Positions 34,681 through 43,649 of a stretch of 64,000 nt of DNA are shown here, piece after piece; position 1 is the stretch's first letter; every line of letters begins with the position of its first letter. The notes below the pieces were generated by a model, which was given only the letters and a program-made list of their open reading frames with translations, was not told where the DNA came from and searched no databases. The position numbers and the translations under genes are program-made. The stretch lies in NCBI RefSeq assembly GCF_022012305.1, contig NZ_JAKLTM010000006.1, positions 62,001 to 126,000 of the forward strand, given 5' to 3'. The DNA is from Ramlibacter paludis (GTDB lineage: Bacteria > Pseudomonadota > Gammaproteobacteria > Burkholderiales > Burkholderiaceae_C).

Positions 34681-35466
34681 TCAGCGGAAGCGAACGGTCA
34701 GCGGCGACAGGGCGCCCTCGAAGTCGGCGCGCCAGGTTTCGCCGGCACGCACCGGCCAGGCGTCGGTCCATGTACCGGTGGTGACGACATCACCCGGCTG
34801 CAGGTCGGTGGCGCCCGGGCAATCGCGCAGGGCTTGCAGGAAGTGCAGCAGCGCATGCAGCGGGCCGTCGAGCACGTTGGCGCCGCGGCCCTCGTCGATC
34901 CTTTCCTCGCCGCGCCGCAGGGTGATGCGGGCCGATGCCAGTTGCTGCTCGAAGCTTGCGGCATCCGCCGGCAAGGTGTCGGCGGCCCGGCGCGTTCCGA
35001 CCAGCAGCCGCGCGTGCAGGCCGCTGTCGGCCACGGTGTCGGCGGCCGTGAACTTCCAGTCCGGCATGTGGGACTGCACGATCTCGAAACCCGGTGCGAC
35101 CCATTCGAGGCAGGCACGCAGGTCGGCCAGCGTGGCGCGCGCGGGCGGCGTGGCGCGCAGGCCGAACACGCACTCGGGCTCCAGCCGGGGCTGAGCGGTG
35201 CCGGCGAGGTCGATTTCCCCCTCGCCTTCGCAGAAGGCCAGCGTGGTGTCCCACACCGTTCCCCAGATCGGCGCATAGACGCCGTAGCGCGGCCAGATGG
35301 TGCGGTTGGTGAAGCCGATCTTGTAGCCGCGCGGCACCTCGCCGCGGTTGATGCGCAGCTGGCGCACCGACAGGGCGCGCTCGTAGGCTTCGTTCACGGG
35401 CAGGCCGCAGCCCGTGCTCCAGAGTGTCGCGTCGTCGTAGTGGCGCAGCAGTTCTTCGGGGGTCAT
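34681..35466 (-). CDS. 2-keto-4-pentenoate hydratase / fumarylacetoacetase-family protein
   Basis: This 261-residue protein matches the MhpD/2-oxopent-4-enoate hydratase type. It has GYKIGFTNRTIW, a metal-ligand segment LEPECVFGL, VAPGFEIVQSHM and the C-terminal GDVVTTGTWTDAWPVRAGETW. Members hydrate 2-hydroxypentadienoates in aromatic ring-cleavage routes, or decarboxylate related oxo acids. It sits between an SDR gene and a transglutaminase-like gene, so the substrate may differ from the classic meta-cleavage intermediates. Confidence 0.8.
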   Translation of the reverse strand: MTPEELLRHYDDATLWSTGCGLPVNEAYERALSVRQLRINRGEVPRGYKIGFTNRTIWPRYGVYAPIWGTVWDTTLAFCEGEGEIDLAGTAQPRLEPECVFGLRATPPARATLADLRACLEWVAPGFEIVQSHMPDWKFTAADTVADSGLHARLLVGTRRAADTLPADAASFEQQLASARITLRRGEERIDEGRGANVLDGPLHALLHFLQALRDCPGATDLQPGDVVTTGTWTDAWPVRAGETWRADFEGALSPLTVRFR

Positions 35467-35475
35467 GCCCGAAGG

Positions 35476-36264
35476 TTACCGCGCGCCGGGAATCTGCGGC
35501 GGCCGGCCGCCCAGGTGCATGCCGGCGTCCAGGTGGAGCAGCTCGCCGGTGGTCGTGCGGGCGCCGTCGACCAGCCACACGATCGCCTCGGCCACGTCCT
35601 CCGGCGTCGCCGGGCGGCCGAGAGGGGCGGCTTTCTCGTAGTTGTCCTTCAGCTTGTCGAAGCCTTCCTGCCCGATGCCGTCGACGAACCAGCGGCTGGT
35701 GATCATGCCGGGGCAGACCGCATTCACCCGCACTTCGGGCGCCAGCGTGCGTGCCAGGTGCAAGGTCATCGCATTCATCGCACCCTTCGAGGCAATGTAG
35801 GGCACCGACGAGCCGATGCCGAGCGAGCCCGCGATCGAGGATACGTTGACGATGCAGCCGCGCGCGGCCTTCAATGCCGCCACGCAGGCGCGCACCATCT
35901 GGAAGCTGCCGATGGCGTTCACCGCGTAGATGCGCTGGAAGGCTTCGACGTCCAGCGCGTCCCAGGAAGCTTGCGCGCCGAAGATCGAGATGCCGGCGTT
36001 GTTGACGAGCGCATCGATGCGGCCCCAGCGCTGCAGGGTCGCCGCCGCCAGCGCGCGGCAATCCGCATCCTGCGCGACGTCACCGCGCAGCAGCAGCGTT
36101 TCGGCACCGGCCGCGCGGCAGGCCGCTTCGGCCGCCTGCGCCTCGGCTTCGCTGCGCGAGTAGTTGATGACGACGTTCCAGCCGCGCTGCGCCAACTGCA
36201 GCGCCGCGGCCGCGCCCACGCCGGTGGCGGAGCCGGTGACGAGGGCGACCTTGCGATCGCTCAC
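35476..36264 (-). CDS. short-chain dehydrogenase/reductase
   Basis: This 262-residue SDR has the cofactor motif TGSATGVGAAAA, NNAG, Ser in IVNVSSIAG and YIASK as the catalytic Tyr and Lys. The NYSRSE after beta-2 suggests NADP preference as in FabG-like enzymes. It starts with GTG, and this overlaps the GST stop as GTGA. The substrate is unknown; its neighbours suggest a carbonyl or alcohol intermediate in a small degradation pathway. Confidence 0.85.
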   Translation of the reverse strand: MSDRKVALVTGSATGVGAAAALQLAQRGWNVVINYSRSEAEAQAAEAACRAAGAETLLLRGDVAQDADCRALAAATLQRWGRIDALVNNAGISIFGAQASWDALDVEAFQRIYAVNAIGSFQMVRACVAALKAARGCIVNVSSIAGSLGIGSSVPYIASKGAMNAMTLHLARTLAPEVRVNAVCPGMITSRWFVDGIGQEGFDKLKDNYEKAAPLGRPATPEDVAEAIVWLVDGARTTTGELLHLDAGMHLGGRPPQIPGAR

Positions 36265-36917
36265 GATGCCTTCACCTGCGCGGCCTTGCGGTCGGCGACG
36301 ATCCGCTGGGCACTGGGGCGCTCGCCGATGAACTTCACGTAAGGCTTGTAGTCGACGCCGGCGGCCAGCAGCAGGTCTTCGCCGTAGATGGCCTTGGTGG
36401 CCATGCCCACCAGCGGCAGGTTCGCGAACGCGGCGCAGTCCGCCATGGTGAAGGTCTCACCGGCGGCATAAGGCGCCATCTTCAGCAGGCGCTTGAGGCC
36501 CGCGATGCGTTGTTCGATCTCGCGCCGGATGCGCGCGGCGTTCGCCTCGGACAGCGCCGGCGCGCCGAAGAAAGCCGCGCCATAGAGCTGGCGCGTTGCC
36601 ATCTCCAGGTGCCAGTCGAGGAAGGTGACGAGCTCGCGCACCTTGGCCGCGGCAAAGGGATCGGCCGGCAGCAGGGCCGGTTGCGGGGCGACGGCTTCCA
36701 GGTAGTCCAGGATCACCTGGCTCTCGCACAGGCAGCCCTGCGGCGTGGTGAGGAAGGGGATCTTCCCGAGCGGTGACGCCGAGAGGACGCCTTCGCCCTT
36801 GTCCTTGAGGTCGACCTTCTGTTCCTCGAAGGGCAGGCCCTTTTCCAGCAAGGCCATCTTGGCCTTGTTGTAGTAGTTGCTGATCAGAGATCCGTGGAGG
36901 GTGAGCGTGCTGGCCAT
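36261..36917 (-). CDS. glutathione S-transferase
   Basis: This 218-residue protein has a thioredoxin-fold N-domain (LTLHGSLISNYYNKAKMALLEKGLPFEE, PLGKIPFLTTPQG, ESQVILDYLE) and an all-helical C-domain ending in a typical FTMADCAAFANLP. I chose the ATG that begins MASTLTLHG at 36917; the longer open frame is not coding-like. It heads the GST-SDR-hydratase-transglutaminase operon and probably acts in detoxification or isomerisation of an intermediate. Confidence 0.86.
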   Translation of the reverse strand: MASTLTLHGSLISNYYNKAKMALLEKGLPFEEQKVDLKDKGEGVLSASPLGKIPFLTTPQGCLCESQVILDYLEAVAPQPALLPADPFAAAKVRELVTFLDWHLEMATRQLYGAAFFGAPALSEANAARIRREIEQRIAGLKRLLKMAPYAAGETFTMADCAAFANLPLVGMATKAIYGEDLLLAAGVDYKPYVKFIGERPSAQRIVADRKAAQVKAS

Positions 36918-36995
36918 GCGCCATTCTGGCGCGGCCTCCCGGGCGCCGGCATGCTCCATTCCCCTGAGGCGGCGTCGCGCAGGCGACGCCCGCCC

Positions 36996-39900
36996 TCAGT
37001 TCAAGGGGCGCATGTAGATGCGGCGGAAGGCCGGGGAGCCGCTCGAGGTCTCGTTGATCTTGACGCTCTGCGTGCTGCGGTCCGACAGGCGCAGGATCGC
37101 GCGCACGCCGTCCCCGGTGATCACGATCAGCGGGCGGCTGGACAACGCATCCCCGATCGAATAGAGCGCCGGGTAGTACACGGTGCCGCCATAGGTGCGC
37201 GCAACGGCGCCGCCGTTCGCGGAGGACAGCTGCAGCAGCGTACTGGTGCCGCCGGGGTTGCAGACGACGTTGGTCGGCTTGTTCACGACCACGCTCAGCG
37301 TGCCGCCCGCGGACAGCGCCGCGCGCGTGGTGACCCGTCCCAGCGAGCCGAGGTCCAGGTAGAAGCCGCGCTTGGTGGCGGTCATGGCGTTGTGCGTAAC
37401 CGTCTGCGATCCGTCCGCCGCCGTCGTGAGCGACTGGCACAGGTAGTCCGTCGTGCCGCCGTCGGCCGGGCACGCGGCACCGTTGCTGCCGCGGATGTTG
37501 GGCAGGGTCGGCGCCGCCACGCTGGTGTCGTCGATGATGCCGTAGAAGCTTTCCACCTGCGACGCCAGCGTGTTGGGCGTGGAGCTGCCCGGCACGTCGT
37601 CGATCGAGAAGTACTGCCCGGTGCCGACGTAGACGAACTGCCGGTTCGTGCTGCCGGTCACCGGCGCCACGGTCACGGCGGCCGTGACCGGCTGCGCGCT
37701 GCCGTCGGGCGCGGTCAGCTGCGCGATTCGCACCGGCGAGGCGAGATCCGGGGCCGTCAAGTCGAAGCGCCACACGTTGCCCTGCAGGTCGCCGGAGTAC
37801 ACGAATCGCACGTCGGCGGACGGCGCCAGGTCCTGCGACTTGGACAGGTGGGTCAGCCCCAGGCTCGCGCTGGCGCTGCCGAAGCCGCTGGGCGTCACGA
37901 AGGTCTTCATGACCGCGCCGGTGGACGCTTCCAGCACCCAGACGTAGCCGCGGCCGTCGCCGCCTATGCCGTTGCTGCTGCCGTCGTTGGCAAGGCCGGA
38001 CGAGACGACCACGCGCCAGCCGTCGGCCGTCTTCACCACCAGCGGGGTACCGAAGGAGTAGCCCATGTTCGTCGGCTTGAACTCCCACAGGACCTTGGCG
38101 GTCGCCTCGGCATCAGTTGCGGCCGTGCCGCTGGTGATGTCCAGCGCGTAGTAGCCGGCCCCGCCCTTGCCGAGGCCGCCGACCAGGATCTTGCCGACGG
38201 TGCCCGCGCCCGTGCCGGACATGTCGGCCACGGCGGGCGTGGCATCGACCAGGTAGACGTGGTCGTAGCCGGTCGACGCGCGGTCGGCCAGGCGGCTGTG
38301 CACCAGGCGCGGGACATAGGCCCACAGCTCCTTGCCGCGCGTGGCCACGCTGGCATCGATGCGCCCGTCGAAGGCATGCAGCATGCCGTCGTTGGAAGCC
38401 TGGTACACGATGCTGCCGGCCGTGTAGCTCACCGCGACCGGTTCGGCATTGATGATGTCCCCCAGCACGTAGGAGCGCTGGCGGAAGGTGCTGCCCTCGC
38501 CGCTGCGGTCGCCGCGCGTGTAGTTGATCACCGCGTCGCTGGGCGACGTGCCGGCGCCCCGGAAGTTGCCGCCGTTGGCGGTCGAGAACACCAGGCCGGC
38601 GCCGGTGCCGGTCGTGCCGCTGAAAGTGACGATCCGCCGCGTGGTGGGGTCCTGGGCCGCCAGCTTGTCGCGCGCCGACCATTGGACCGGGCCGTTGCGC
38701 AGGCCCGTGATCTGGTCCAGCGAATAGGCCTCGAGGTCGCCGTACCAGTTGCCGGAGGTGTAGCTGGAGGCGTAGCCGATGGTGCCGGAGGTGATCTGCG
38801 CGCTCGTGACGGCGACGGCGGCGGCGGCCGCGTCGATCGCCAGGGCATCGGAGATCACGTTCTGGAAGGCCTCGAGCAGCGTGGGCGCGTCGGTTGCCGC
38901 CAGGAAACGGCCCCCGCCCTGCCGTCCCGTGTTGATCAGCAGCGGGTCGTTCTGCACCGCCGGATCCGCGAAGCCGATCATGTAGGTGCTGATGTTGTTC
39001 TTGCCGCGCTTGGCGCCGGAGGCGGGAACCAGGTCGGGCCGCAGGTCGGTGTCGAACAGCAGCTTGGCCACGTCGTCCATGTAGTCCGAGCCGTTGGACT
39101 CGTAGGAGCGGCCGGTGGCGGCGTTCTTGCGGTCGTAGGGCAGGACGGAGCCGGTGGCGTCCTTGCACTGCGCCGCGTTGGCGCCGGTGCAGTCCTTGTC
39201 GTAGTCGCGCACGTAGGTGTTGTTGTCGAACACCCGGTCGTTCTGCGGCCGGCCGTCGGTCATCGCGAAGATCGACGTGCGCTGGCACCAGTACTGGATC
39301 GGCTTCTGCGCCGCGGTCGCGCTGGTCGAATTGCAGGACACCGGCGAGCCGGCCACGCAGGAGTTGCGCGCCGGGTTGGCGTCGGCGCCGGACATGCGCA
39401 GGAGCGTGTCGATGGCGACGCCGGTGTCGTTGGCGGTGCTGACGTTGCCGTTGTAGCCGGTGGCCATGTAGCGGCCGATGTCGGCCAGGGTCGCGGCCAG
39501 CGGCGTCGCGCCGGAGGGCGTCAGCGTGTCGATCTGGGTCTTGATCGCGCTGCGCGAGGTCGTGTCGAGGTCGCGCACCGACAGCTTCAGCAGGCCGCCG
39601 AGCGGGCTCGCGTTGTAGGTGCTCAGGCCCACGCGCACGGCGGCGCGGGCGCCGGACACGGTGGGGATAGGCAGCGAATCGATCGCGGACTTGGCCGAAC
39701 GCCGCGCGATCTCGATGCGCGTTTCCACCGCGCCGGTGCTCACCAGCTTGCGGTCCGTCCAGCCGCTCTGCGCGCCCCCGTAATTGCCGAAATACCAGTT
39801 CAGGAAATGGCCGGTGTAGTCGGAATCCAGGTAGCCGCTCGGGCTCTTGGTGGTGGTGCCCGTATCGGCGAGCAGGCGCGCGCCATAAGTGGCGGTGTTG

Positions 39901-40262
39901 TTGAAGCAGCGCGTGGTCTGGGTGCCCGATGTAGCGGTCGTGTGCCGGTAGGTCGTGCCGCCGTAGACGATCTTGGGGACGCCGCCGACGATGTTCAGGT
40001 CCACCGAGGTGCCGGCGGGAATCAGGCTGCCGCTCGCGCAGCTCGCCAGGTAGGTGGCCGTCGCCGAATACGGCGCCGCCGGCACGATGTTGCTCATCGA
40101 CCCCGAGTTGTCGATCATGAACATGAAGTTCGGCGGCACGTTGTTCTGCACGGCCGGCGGGATGTCGTCGATCTTCTGCGCGAGCGCGGCGCCGCCGGCA
40201 AGCGCCAGCACGGCCAGCGCCGCCCGCGCCAGCCCCGGGAAGTGGCAAAGGAATGCAGTCAT
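36996..40262 (-). CDS. pilY1: type IV pilus assembly/tip protein PilY1
   Basis: This 1088-residue exported protein has a signal peptide (LALAGGAALA) and a von Willebrand A-like domain with the metal site MIDNSGSMS near residue 50. The C-terminal PilC/PilY1 beta-propeller includes LGDIINAEPVAVSY, YQASNDGMLHAFD, ELWAYVPR and YDHVYLVDATPAVADMSG. PilY1 sits at the pilus tip, helps surface sensing and adhesion, and counters retraction. The D-x3-D-type loop GGDGRGYVWV lies in the propeller. It is last in the minor-pilin operon and follows pilX by 16 bases. Confidence 0.92.
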   Translation of the reverse strand: MTAFLCHFPGLARAALAVLALAGGAALAQKIDDIPPAVQNNVPPNFMFMIDNSGSMSNIVPAAPYSATATYLASCASGSLIPAGTSVDLNIVGGVPKIVYGGTTYRHTTATSGTQTTRCFNNTATYGARLLADTGTTTKSPSGYLDSDYTGHFLNWYFGNYGGAQSGWTDRKLVSTGAVETRIEIARRSAKSAIDSLPIPTVSGARAAVRVGLSTYNASPLGGLLKLSVRDLDTTSRSAIKTQIDTLTPSGATPLAATLADIGRYMATGYNGNVSTANDTGVAIDTLLRMSGADANPARNSCVAGSPVSCNSTSATAAQKPIQYWCQRTSIFAMTDGRPQNDRVFDNNTYVRDYDKDCTGANAAQCKDATGSVLPYDRKNAATGRSYESNGSDYMDDVAKLLFDTDLRPDLVPASGAKRGKNNISTYMIGFADPAVQNDPLLINTGRQGGGRFLAATDAPTLLEAFQNVISDALAIDAAAAAVAVTSAQITSGTIGYASSYTSGNWYGDLEAYSLDQITGLRNGPVQWSARDKLAAQDPTTRRIVTFSGTTGTGAGLVFSTANGGNFRGAGTSPSDAVINYTRGDRSGEGSTFRQRSYVLGDIINAEPVAVSYTAGSIVYQASNDGMLHAFDGRIDASVATRGKELWAYVPRLVHSRLADRASTGYDHVYLVDATPAVADMSGTGAGTVGKILVGGLGKGGAGYYALDITSGTAATDAEATAKVLWEFKPTNMGYSFGTPLVVKTADGWRVVVSSGLANDGSSNGIGGDGRGYVWVLEASTGAVMKTFVTPSGFGSASASLGLTHLSKSQDLAPSADVRFVYSGDLQGNVWRFDLTAPDLASPVRIAQLTAPDGSAQPVTAAVTVAPVTGSTNRQFVYVGTGQYFSIDDVPGSSTPNTLASQVESFYGIIDDTSVAAPTLPNIRGSNGAACPADGGTTDYLCQSLTTAADGSQTVTHNAMTATKRGFYLDLGSLGRVTTRAALSAGGTLSVVVNKPTNVVCNPGGTSTLLQLSSANGGAVARTYGGTVYYPALYSIGDALSSRPLIVITGDGVRAILRLSDRSTQSVKINETSSGSPAFRRIYMRPLN

Positions 40263-40278
40263 CGTCCGTCCCTGTTCT

Positions 40279-40854
40279 TCACGTCGTGGCCGGGCCGCTG
40301 ACCATGGCCTCGAACCAGTTCTCGGTGCCCCGCGGTCCGCGCACCCGCACCAGCACGCGGTAGCGCAGCGAGATGGTGGTGGGGGAAATGGAAGAGGCGC
40401 GCGGCTCGTATTCGCACTGGGCGCGGATCTGGGTGACCACGGTGAGGTCGGGGCTGCTCAGGCAGCGCCGCTCCACCACGTACTGCACGCGGTAGCCGCC
40501 GTTGTCCGCGGCGCAATCCGCGAGGACGGCGCCCTTTTCGTCGGTGCAACTCACCGTCGTCCAGTCGATGGCCGTCGGCACGCCGAGGGCGTTGACCGCG
40601 CCGATGGTGGCGAGGTAGCGCGATGACCCGGTGTTGCCGGTGCCGCCCGCGATGCGGTTGGCGATCTCGCTCATCGCGTTTTCCAGCGCGCGGTCCGAGG
40701 CCTGCACCGCGGTCTGGCGGAAGGCGAAGTTGCCGGCCATCACGTTGCCGTTGCGCACGGCCCGCATCACCCCCATGCCGGCCAGCAGCGTGATCACCAG
40801 TGCCAGCAGCACCGCGATCAGGACCATGCCTTCCTGGCGTCGTGCTCGCTTCAT
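40279..40854 (-). CDS. pilX: minor pilin PilX
   Basis: This 191-residue protein starts MKRARRQEGMVLIAVLLALVITLLAGMGVMRAV, a PilX-type prepilin N-terminus in which cleavage after Gly9 would leave Met-1 and no Glu at +5. It has four cysteines in the C-terminal half. It primes pilus assembly with PilV, PilW and PilY1. Its ATG shares one base with the pilW stop. Confidence 0.86.
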   Translation of the reverse strand: MKRARRQEGMVLIAVLLALVITLLAGMGVMRAVRNGNVMAGNFAFRQTAVQASDRALENAMSEIANRIAGGTGNTGSSRYLATIGAVNALGVPTAIDWTTVSCTDEKGAVLADCAADNGGYRVQYVVERRCLSSPDLTVVTQIRAQCEYEPRASSISPTTISLRYRVLVRVRGPRGTENWFEAMVSGPATT

Positions 40855-42053
40855 CAGTCGCTCCAGATCACCGCGCGCAGCGGCAGGACGGCCGCGTGCA
40901 CGCGGTAGCGGTAGTTCTGCCAGCTGCGGCCGCTGGGTACGGGAACCGTCGACAGGTCGATCACCGGGGCCGACGCATCCTGGAACGAGCAGGGACCGGT
41001 GTTCGCGACCGCGGCTCCGTTGGTGCAGGCCGCCGTGACGGCCCCGCCATCCGCCTCGCGCGAGCGCGCCACCAGCACCACGCGCACGGCCTTGATCCGC
41101 GCGATGTCGGCGGCGGCCGGCGTGCCGGCCCAGGCCCCGGTGGCCTCCACCCAGCTGGTGACCACGTCGCTGGCGGCCGTGCTGCTCACGCCGTATTGCG
41201 CGTGCATCAGGACGATGTCGGTGGCGAGGGCCTCCACGCCGCTGCCGAAGGCCAGGGGCGAGCTGGTGCAGGCCGGCAGGCTGGGCGTGGCAAAGGCGTT
41301 GTAGCGCACGAGCGCACTGCACTGCACCGCGAAAGCGTCCTGGCGGAAGCCGCTGGCGGCGGTGCCGACGCGGCTCACCACCGCGGGCCCGGTGGTGGTG
41401 CCGGTGGCGTCGAAGCCGTAGGTGGGGCGCGTGGTGTACACGGCCGGGCCGGGATTGAGCCCGGCGTTGGGCGTGCGCACCAGCAGCTTGCAGGCCGTGG
41501 CGTTGCCGCCGCAGGCCGCCGTGTCGGTCGGGGCCTGGGTGATGGAGAACAGGGTGCAGGGCTGGCCCGTTCCCGGCGCGCCGATCACGCCGATCTCGCC
41601 GTTCGCGAAGTCGCCGCCGCGGCTCACCTGGATGCTGGCGCCCGACACGTCCATCATGACTGGCGCCCCGGACAGCGGCTTGCTGCTGCTCGCGCCGCCG
41701 GTGAAGACGATGCGGTCCGACACGCCTGCGCCGCCGCCGTCGACGATGCGGACCGGCATGAAGCGCGCCCCGTCGGAGATGACGGTGGTGCCGTTGTACG
41801 CGTTCCAGGTCGGGCAGAGCGTCTGGCCGTTGCCGTAGAAGCCGGCGCCCGCGCTGCGCGCCGCCTGGTCGATGAGCGACAGGCTGATCTGCGCGCTGCT
41901 TTGCGCCGAGACGTTCCCGGTCAGGATGGAGAACTGGCGGCCGCTGCTGACGACGGCACTGGTGACGGCCAGCGCCACGATCAGGCCGACCGCGCTGGCG
42001 ACCAGGACTTCGACGAGCGAGAAGCCGCCCTGGAGCTTGTGATGCTTGCTCAT
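40854..42053 (-). CDS. pilW: minor pilin PilW
   Basis: This 399-residue protein has the type IV prepilin signal QGG-FSLVEVLVASAVGLIVALAVTSAVV, with Glu at +5 of the mature form, and a large C-terminal globular part with several cysteines. The ATG at 42053 overlaps the pilV stop as ATGA; an ATG two codons earlier at 42059 is possible. It belongs to the same coupled operon. Confidence 0.86.
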   Translation of the reverse strand: MSKHHKLQGGFSLVEVLVASAVGLIVALAVTSAVVSSGRQFSILTGNVSAQSSAQISLSLIDQAARSAGAGFYGNGQTLCPTWNAYNGTTVISDGARFMPVRIVDGGGAGVSDRIVFTGGASSSKPLSGAPVMMDVSGASIQVSRGGDFANGEIGVIGAPGTGQPCTLFSITQAPTDTAACGGNATACKLLVRTPNAGLNPGPAVYTTRPTYGFDATGTTTGPAVVSRVGTAASGFRQDAFAVQCSALVRYNAFATPSLPACTSSPLAFGSGVEALATDIVLMHAQYGVSSTAASDVVTSWVEATGAWAGTPAAADIARIKAVRVVLVARSREADGGAVTAACTNGAAVANTGPCSFQDASAPVIDLSTVPVPSGRSWQNYRYRVHAAVLPLRAVIWSD

Positions 42054-42511
42054 GGCCATTGCACCCGGTTGTAGACCTCCAGCGTGTGCGGCAGGTCGTC
42101 CTCGCCGTTCTTCCAGCACAGGCGGATGGTGACGTCGGCGTTGTTGGTGCCGCCCACGATGACCTGCTGCTCGCTGGCATTCACGCGCGGGAAGGCCGCG
42201 GTCACCTGCGACATCCAGTCCAGCAACGTTGCGTTCGTCGAGGCGGTGCCGGTCGGCGCACAGGCGGACGTTCCACCCGCCATGTGGTTGAACTCGGTCG
42301 CCGTGGCGGGATTGGAGATCAGCAGGCGGGCGAGCAGCTGGTCGGCGAGGAAGGTTGCCTCGGCGCGCTGGCGCGCATCCGTGGACATCTTGACCGCGGT
42401 GGCCTGCAGGCGAACCAGCCCGAGCACGCCGAAGGAAAAGACGACGATGGCGACCAGCACCTCGACCAGCGAGAAGCCGCGCTGCGCTTTGGAGTGTGTG
42501 ACGGCGTTCAT
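42050..42511 (-). CDS. pilV: minor pilin PilV
   Basis: This 153-residue protein has the prepilin signal QRG-FSLVEVLVAIVVFSFGVLGLVRLQATAV, typical of PilV, with Glu at +5. It overlaps fimT at its start by one base (TGATG) and pilW at its end. It is needed with PilW, PilX and FimT for pilus assembly. Confidence 0.87.
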   Translation of the reverse strand: MNAVTHSKAQRGFSLVEVLVAIVVFSFGVLGLVRLQATAVKMSTDARQRAEATFLADQLLARLLISNPATATEFNHMAGGTSACAPTGTASTNATLLDWMSQVTAAFPRVNASEQQVIVGGTNNADVTIRLCWKNGEDDLPHTLEVYNRVQWP

Positions 42512-43023
42512 CAGCAGCGCCTCGGATCGTTGGCGGCGCTCACCCCCGGATCGCACATGCGGATCAGCCCGCCCCCGAAGACGTTGACGCGCCGCGTCGT
42601 GTCGTTGCCGCCCAGGCTGACGATATTCACCTGCGACAGCTGCGTGCCGGTGGTCGAGAGCACGCCCGTGGCGAGGAAGGTGGCGGTGAGCGCGGAGTTC
42701 GCGGCCGACATGCTCATGGTCTTCCAGTCGGAGCTGGAGAAGCCCTGCAGCGAGCTGCCGTCCGAAGCCTGCGTGACGTCCCAGCCGGTGAAGTCGCTGC
42801 GCAGGACGAAGTTCACCGCGGTATTGCGCCGCACGGCTTCGGCGCGGGCGAAGTTCAGGCCGTCCACGATGCTCTGCGCCGCGTTCTGCACCTTGCGCGT
42901 GGAAACCATCGAGGACACGCCCGGCGCGGCCAGCGCCATGCCCACGGCCACGATCGCGATGACCACCAGCAGTTCGATGAGGGTGAAGCCGCGGGCGCGG
43001 CGGCTGGCGGGGCGGCGGTTCAA
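42511..43023 (-). CDS. fimT: FimT/GspH-type minor pseudopilin
   Basis: This 170-residue protein has the prepilin signal ARG-FTLIELLVVIAIVAVGMALAAPGVSS and a GspH/FimT C-terminal region. The likely start is a TTG at 43023 forming TTGA with the pilE stop, with GGAGG four bases ahead; a GTG three bases upstream is too close to that site. The long open frame that appears to extend upstream is the antisense or alternate frame of pilE. FimT is linked to DNA uptake or pilus priming. Confidence 0.85.
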   Translation of the reverse strand: MNRRPASRRARGFTLIELLVVIAIVAVGMALAAPGVSSMVSTRKVQNAAQSIVDGLNFARAEAVRRNTAVNFVLRSDFTGWDVTQASDGSSLQGFSSSDWKTMSMSAANSALTATFLATGVLSTTGTQLSQVNIVSLGGNDTTRRVNVFGGGLIRMCDPGVSAANDPRRC

Positions 43024-43463
43024 CACGCCTCCCCCTTCTTCATGACCCAGCAGGCGTAGCTGACGTCGGCGCCGTCGAACCGGGTGGTCTTGTGGCGATC
43101 CGACTGGTCCACGGTGTAGACGTAGCCGCCCAGGCCGGCCGCATCCTGGCCCGTGGCCGTGATGAGGAAGGACTGCGAATCGCTCGTGGAGCCCCACGCG
43201 CAGGTGATGGTGAAGCCTTGCGAGGAAGGCATCGCTACGCCGCAGCCGGTGGCGCCGTAGTTGCGGTTGTCCTGGTAGTACTGCTCCAGCCGCACCCGCA
43301 CGGCGCTCACCTCGCCCAGGGCCGCGGCGATCTTGCCACGCCGCACGTGCGCGGTATAGGACGGAAAGGCGACGGCCGCCAGGAGGGCGACGATCACGAT
43401 CCCGATGAGCAACTCGAGCAGCGTGAATCCGCTGCTCACCCCCAACGACCTGGTTGTTTTCAT
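43020..43463 (-). CDS. pilE: PilE-like type IV pilin
   Basis: This 147-residue prepilin begins MKTTRSLGVSSG-FTLLELLIGIVIVALLAAVAFPSY with Glu at +5, followed by a PilE-type domain ending in a Cys pair (YACWVMKKGEAC). It is smaller than a major pilin and could be a minor PilE/ComP-type subunit. It heads the operon pilE-fimT-pilV-pilW-pilX-pilY1. The 186 bases upstream are comparatively AT-rich and contain no clear sigma-54 or sigma-70 promoter that I can identify. Confidence 0.87.
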   Translation of the reverse strand: MKTTRSLGVSSGFTLLELLIGIVIVALLAAVAFPSYTAHVRRGKIAAALGEVSAVRVRLEQYYQDNRNYGATGCGVAMPSSQGFTITCAWGSTSDSQSFLITATGQDAAGLGGYVYTVDQSDRHKTTRFDGADVSYACWVMKKGEAC

Positions 43464-43649
43464 CTCTCCGCATCCTCCCGACGGCGAGCCGTTGTTCGGC
43501 CGTCCATCGACATCACGGACCGCCTTTTTAAGCCGGAAGGATTACGAGAGCTTAAGAATTTTTACCAGTGTTGCGTAAATGCAGCATGAAAAGCGTGAAA
43601 TCGTTAGCAGAGGGCCGGCGATTTCCAGGCGTAGCCGCCAAAGGCCGCT

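Noticed and set aside
36894-40301. A 1135-residue plus-strand frame opposite pilY1 and a 757-residue one at 34069-36342
   Set aside because: Both lie over genes with clear domains on the minus strand and have the Arg/Gly/Ala/His-rich makeup of shadow frames in high-GC DNA.
43464-43649. A sigma-54 promoter ahead of pilE
   Set aside because: No GG-N10-GC element with correct flanks is present on the minus strand in this gap.
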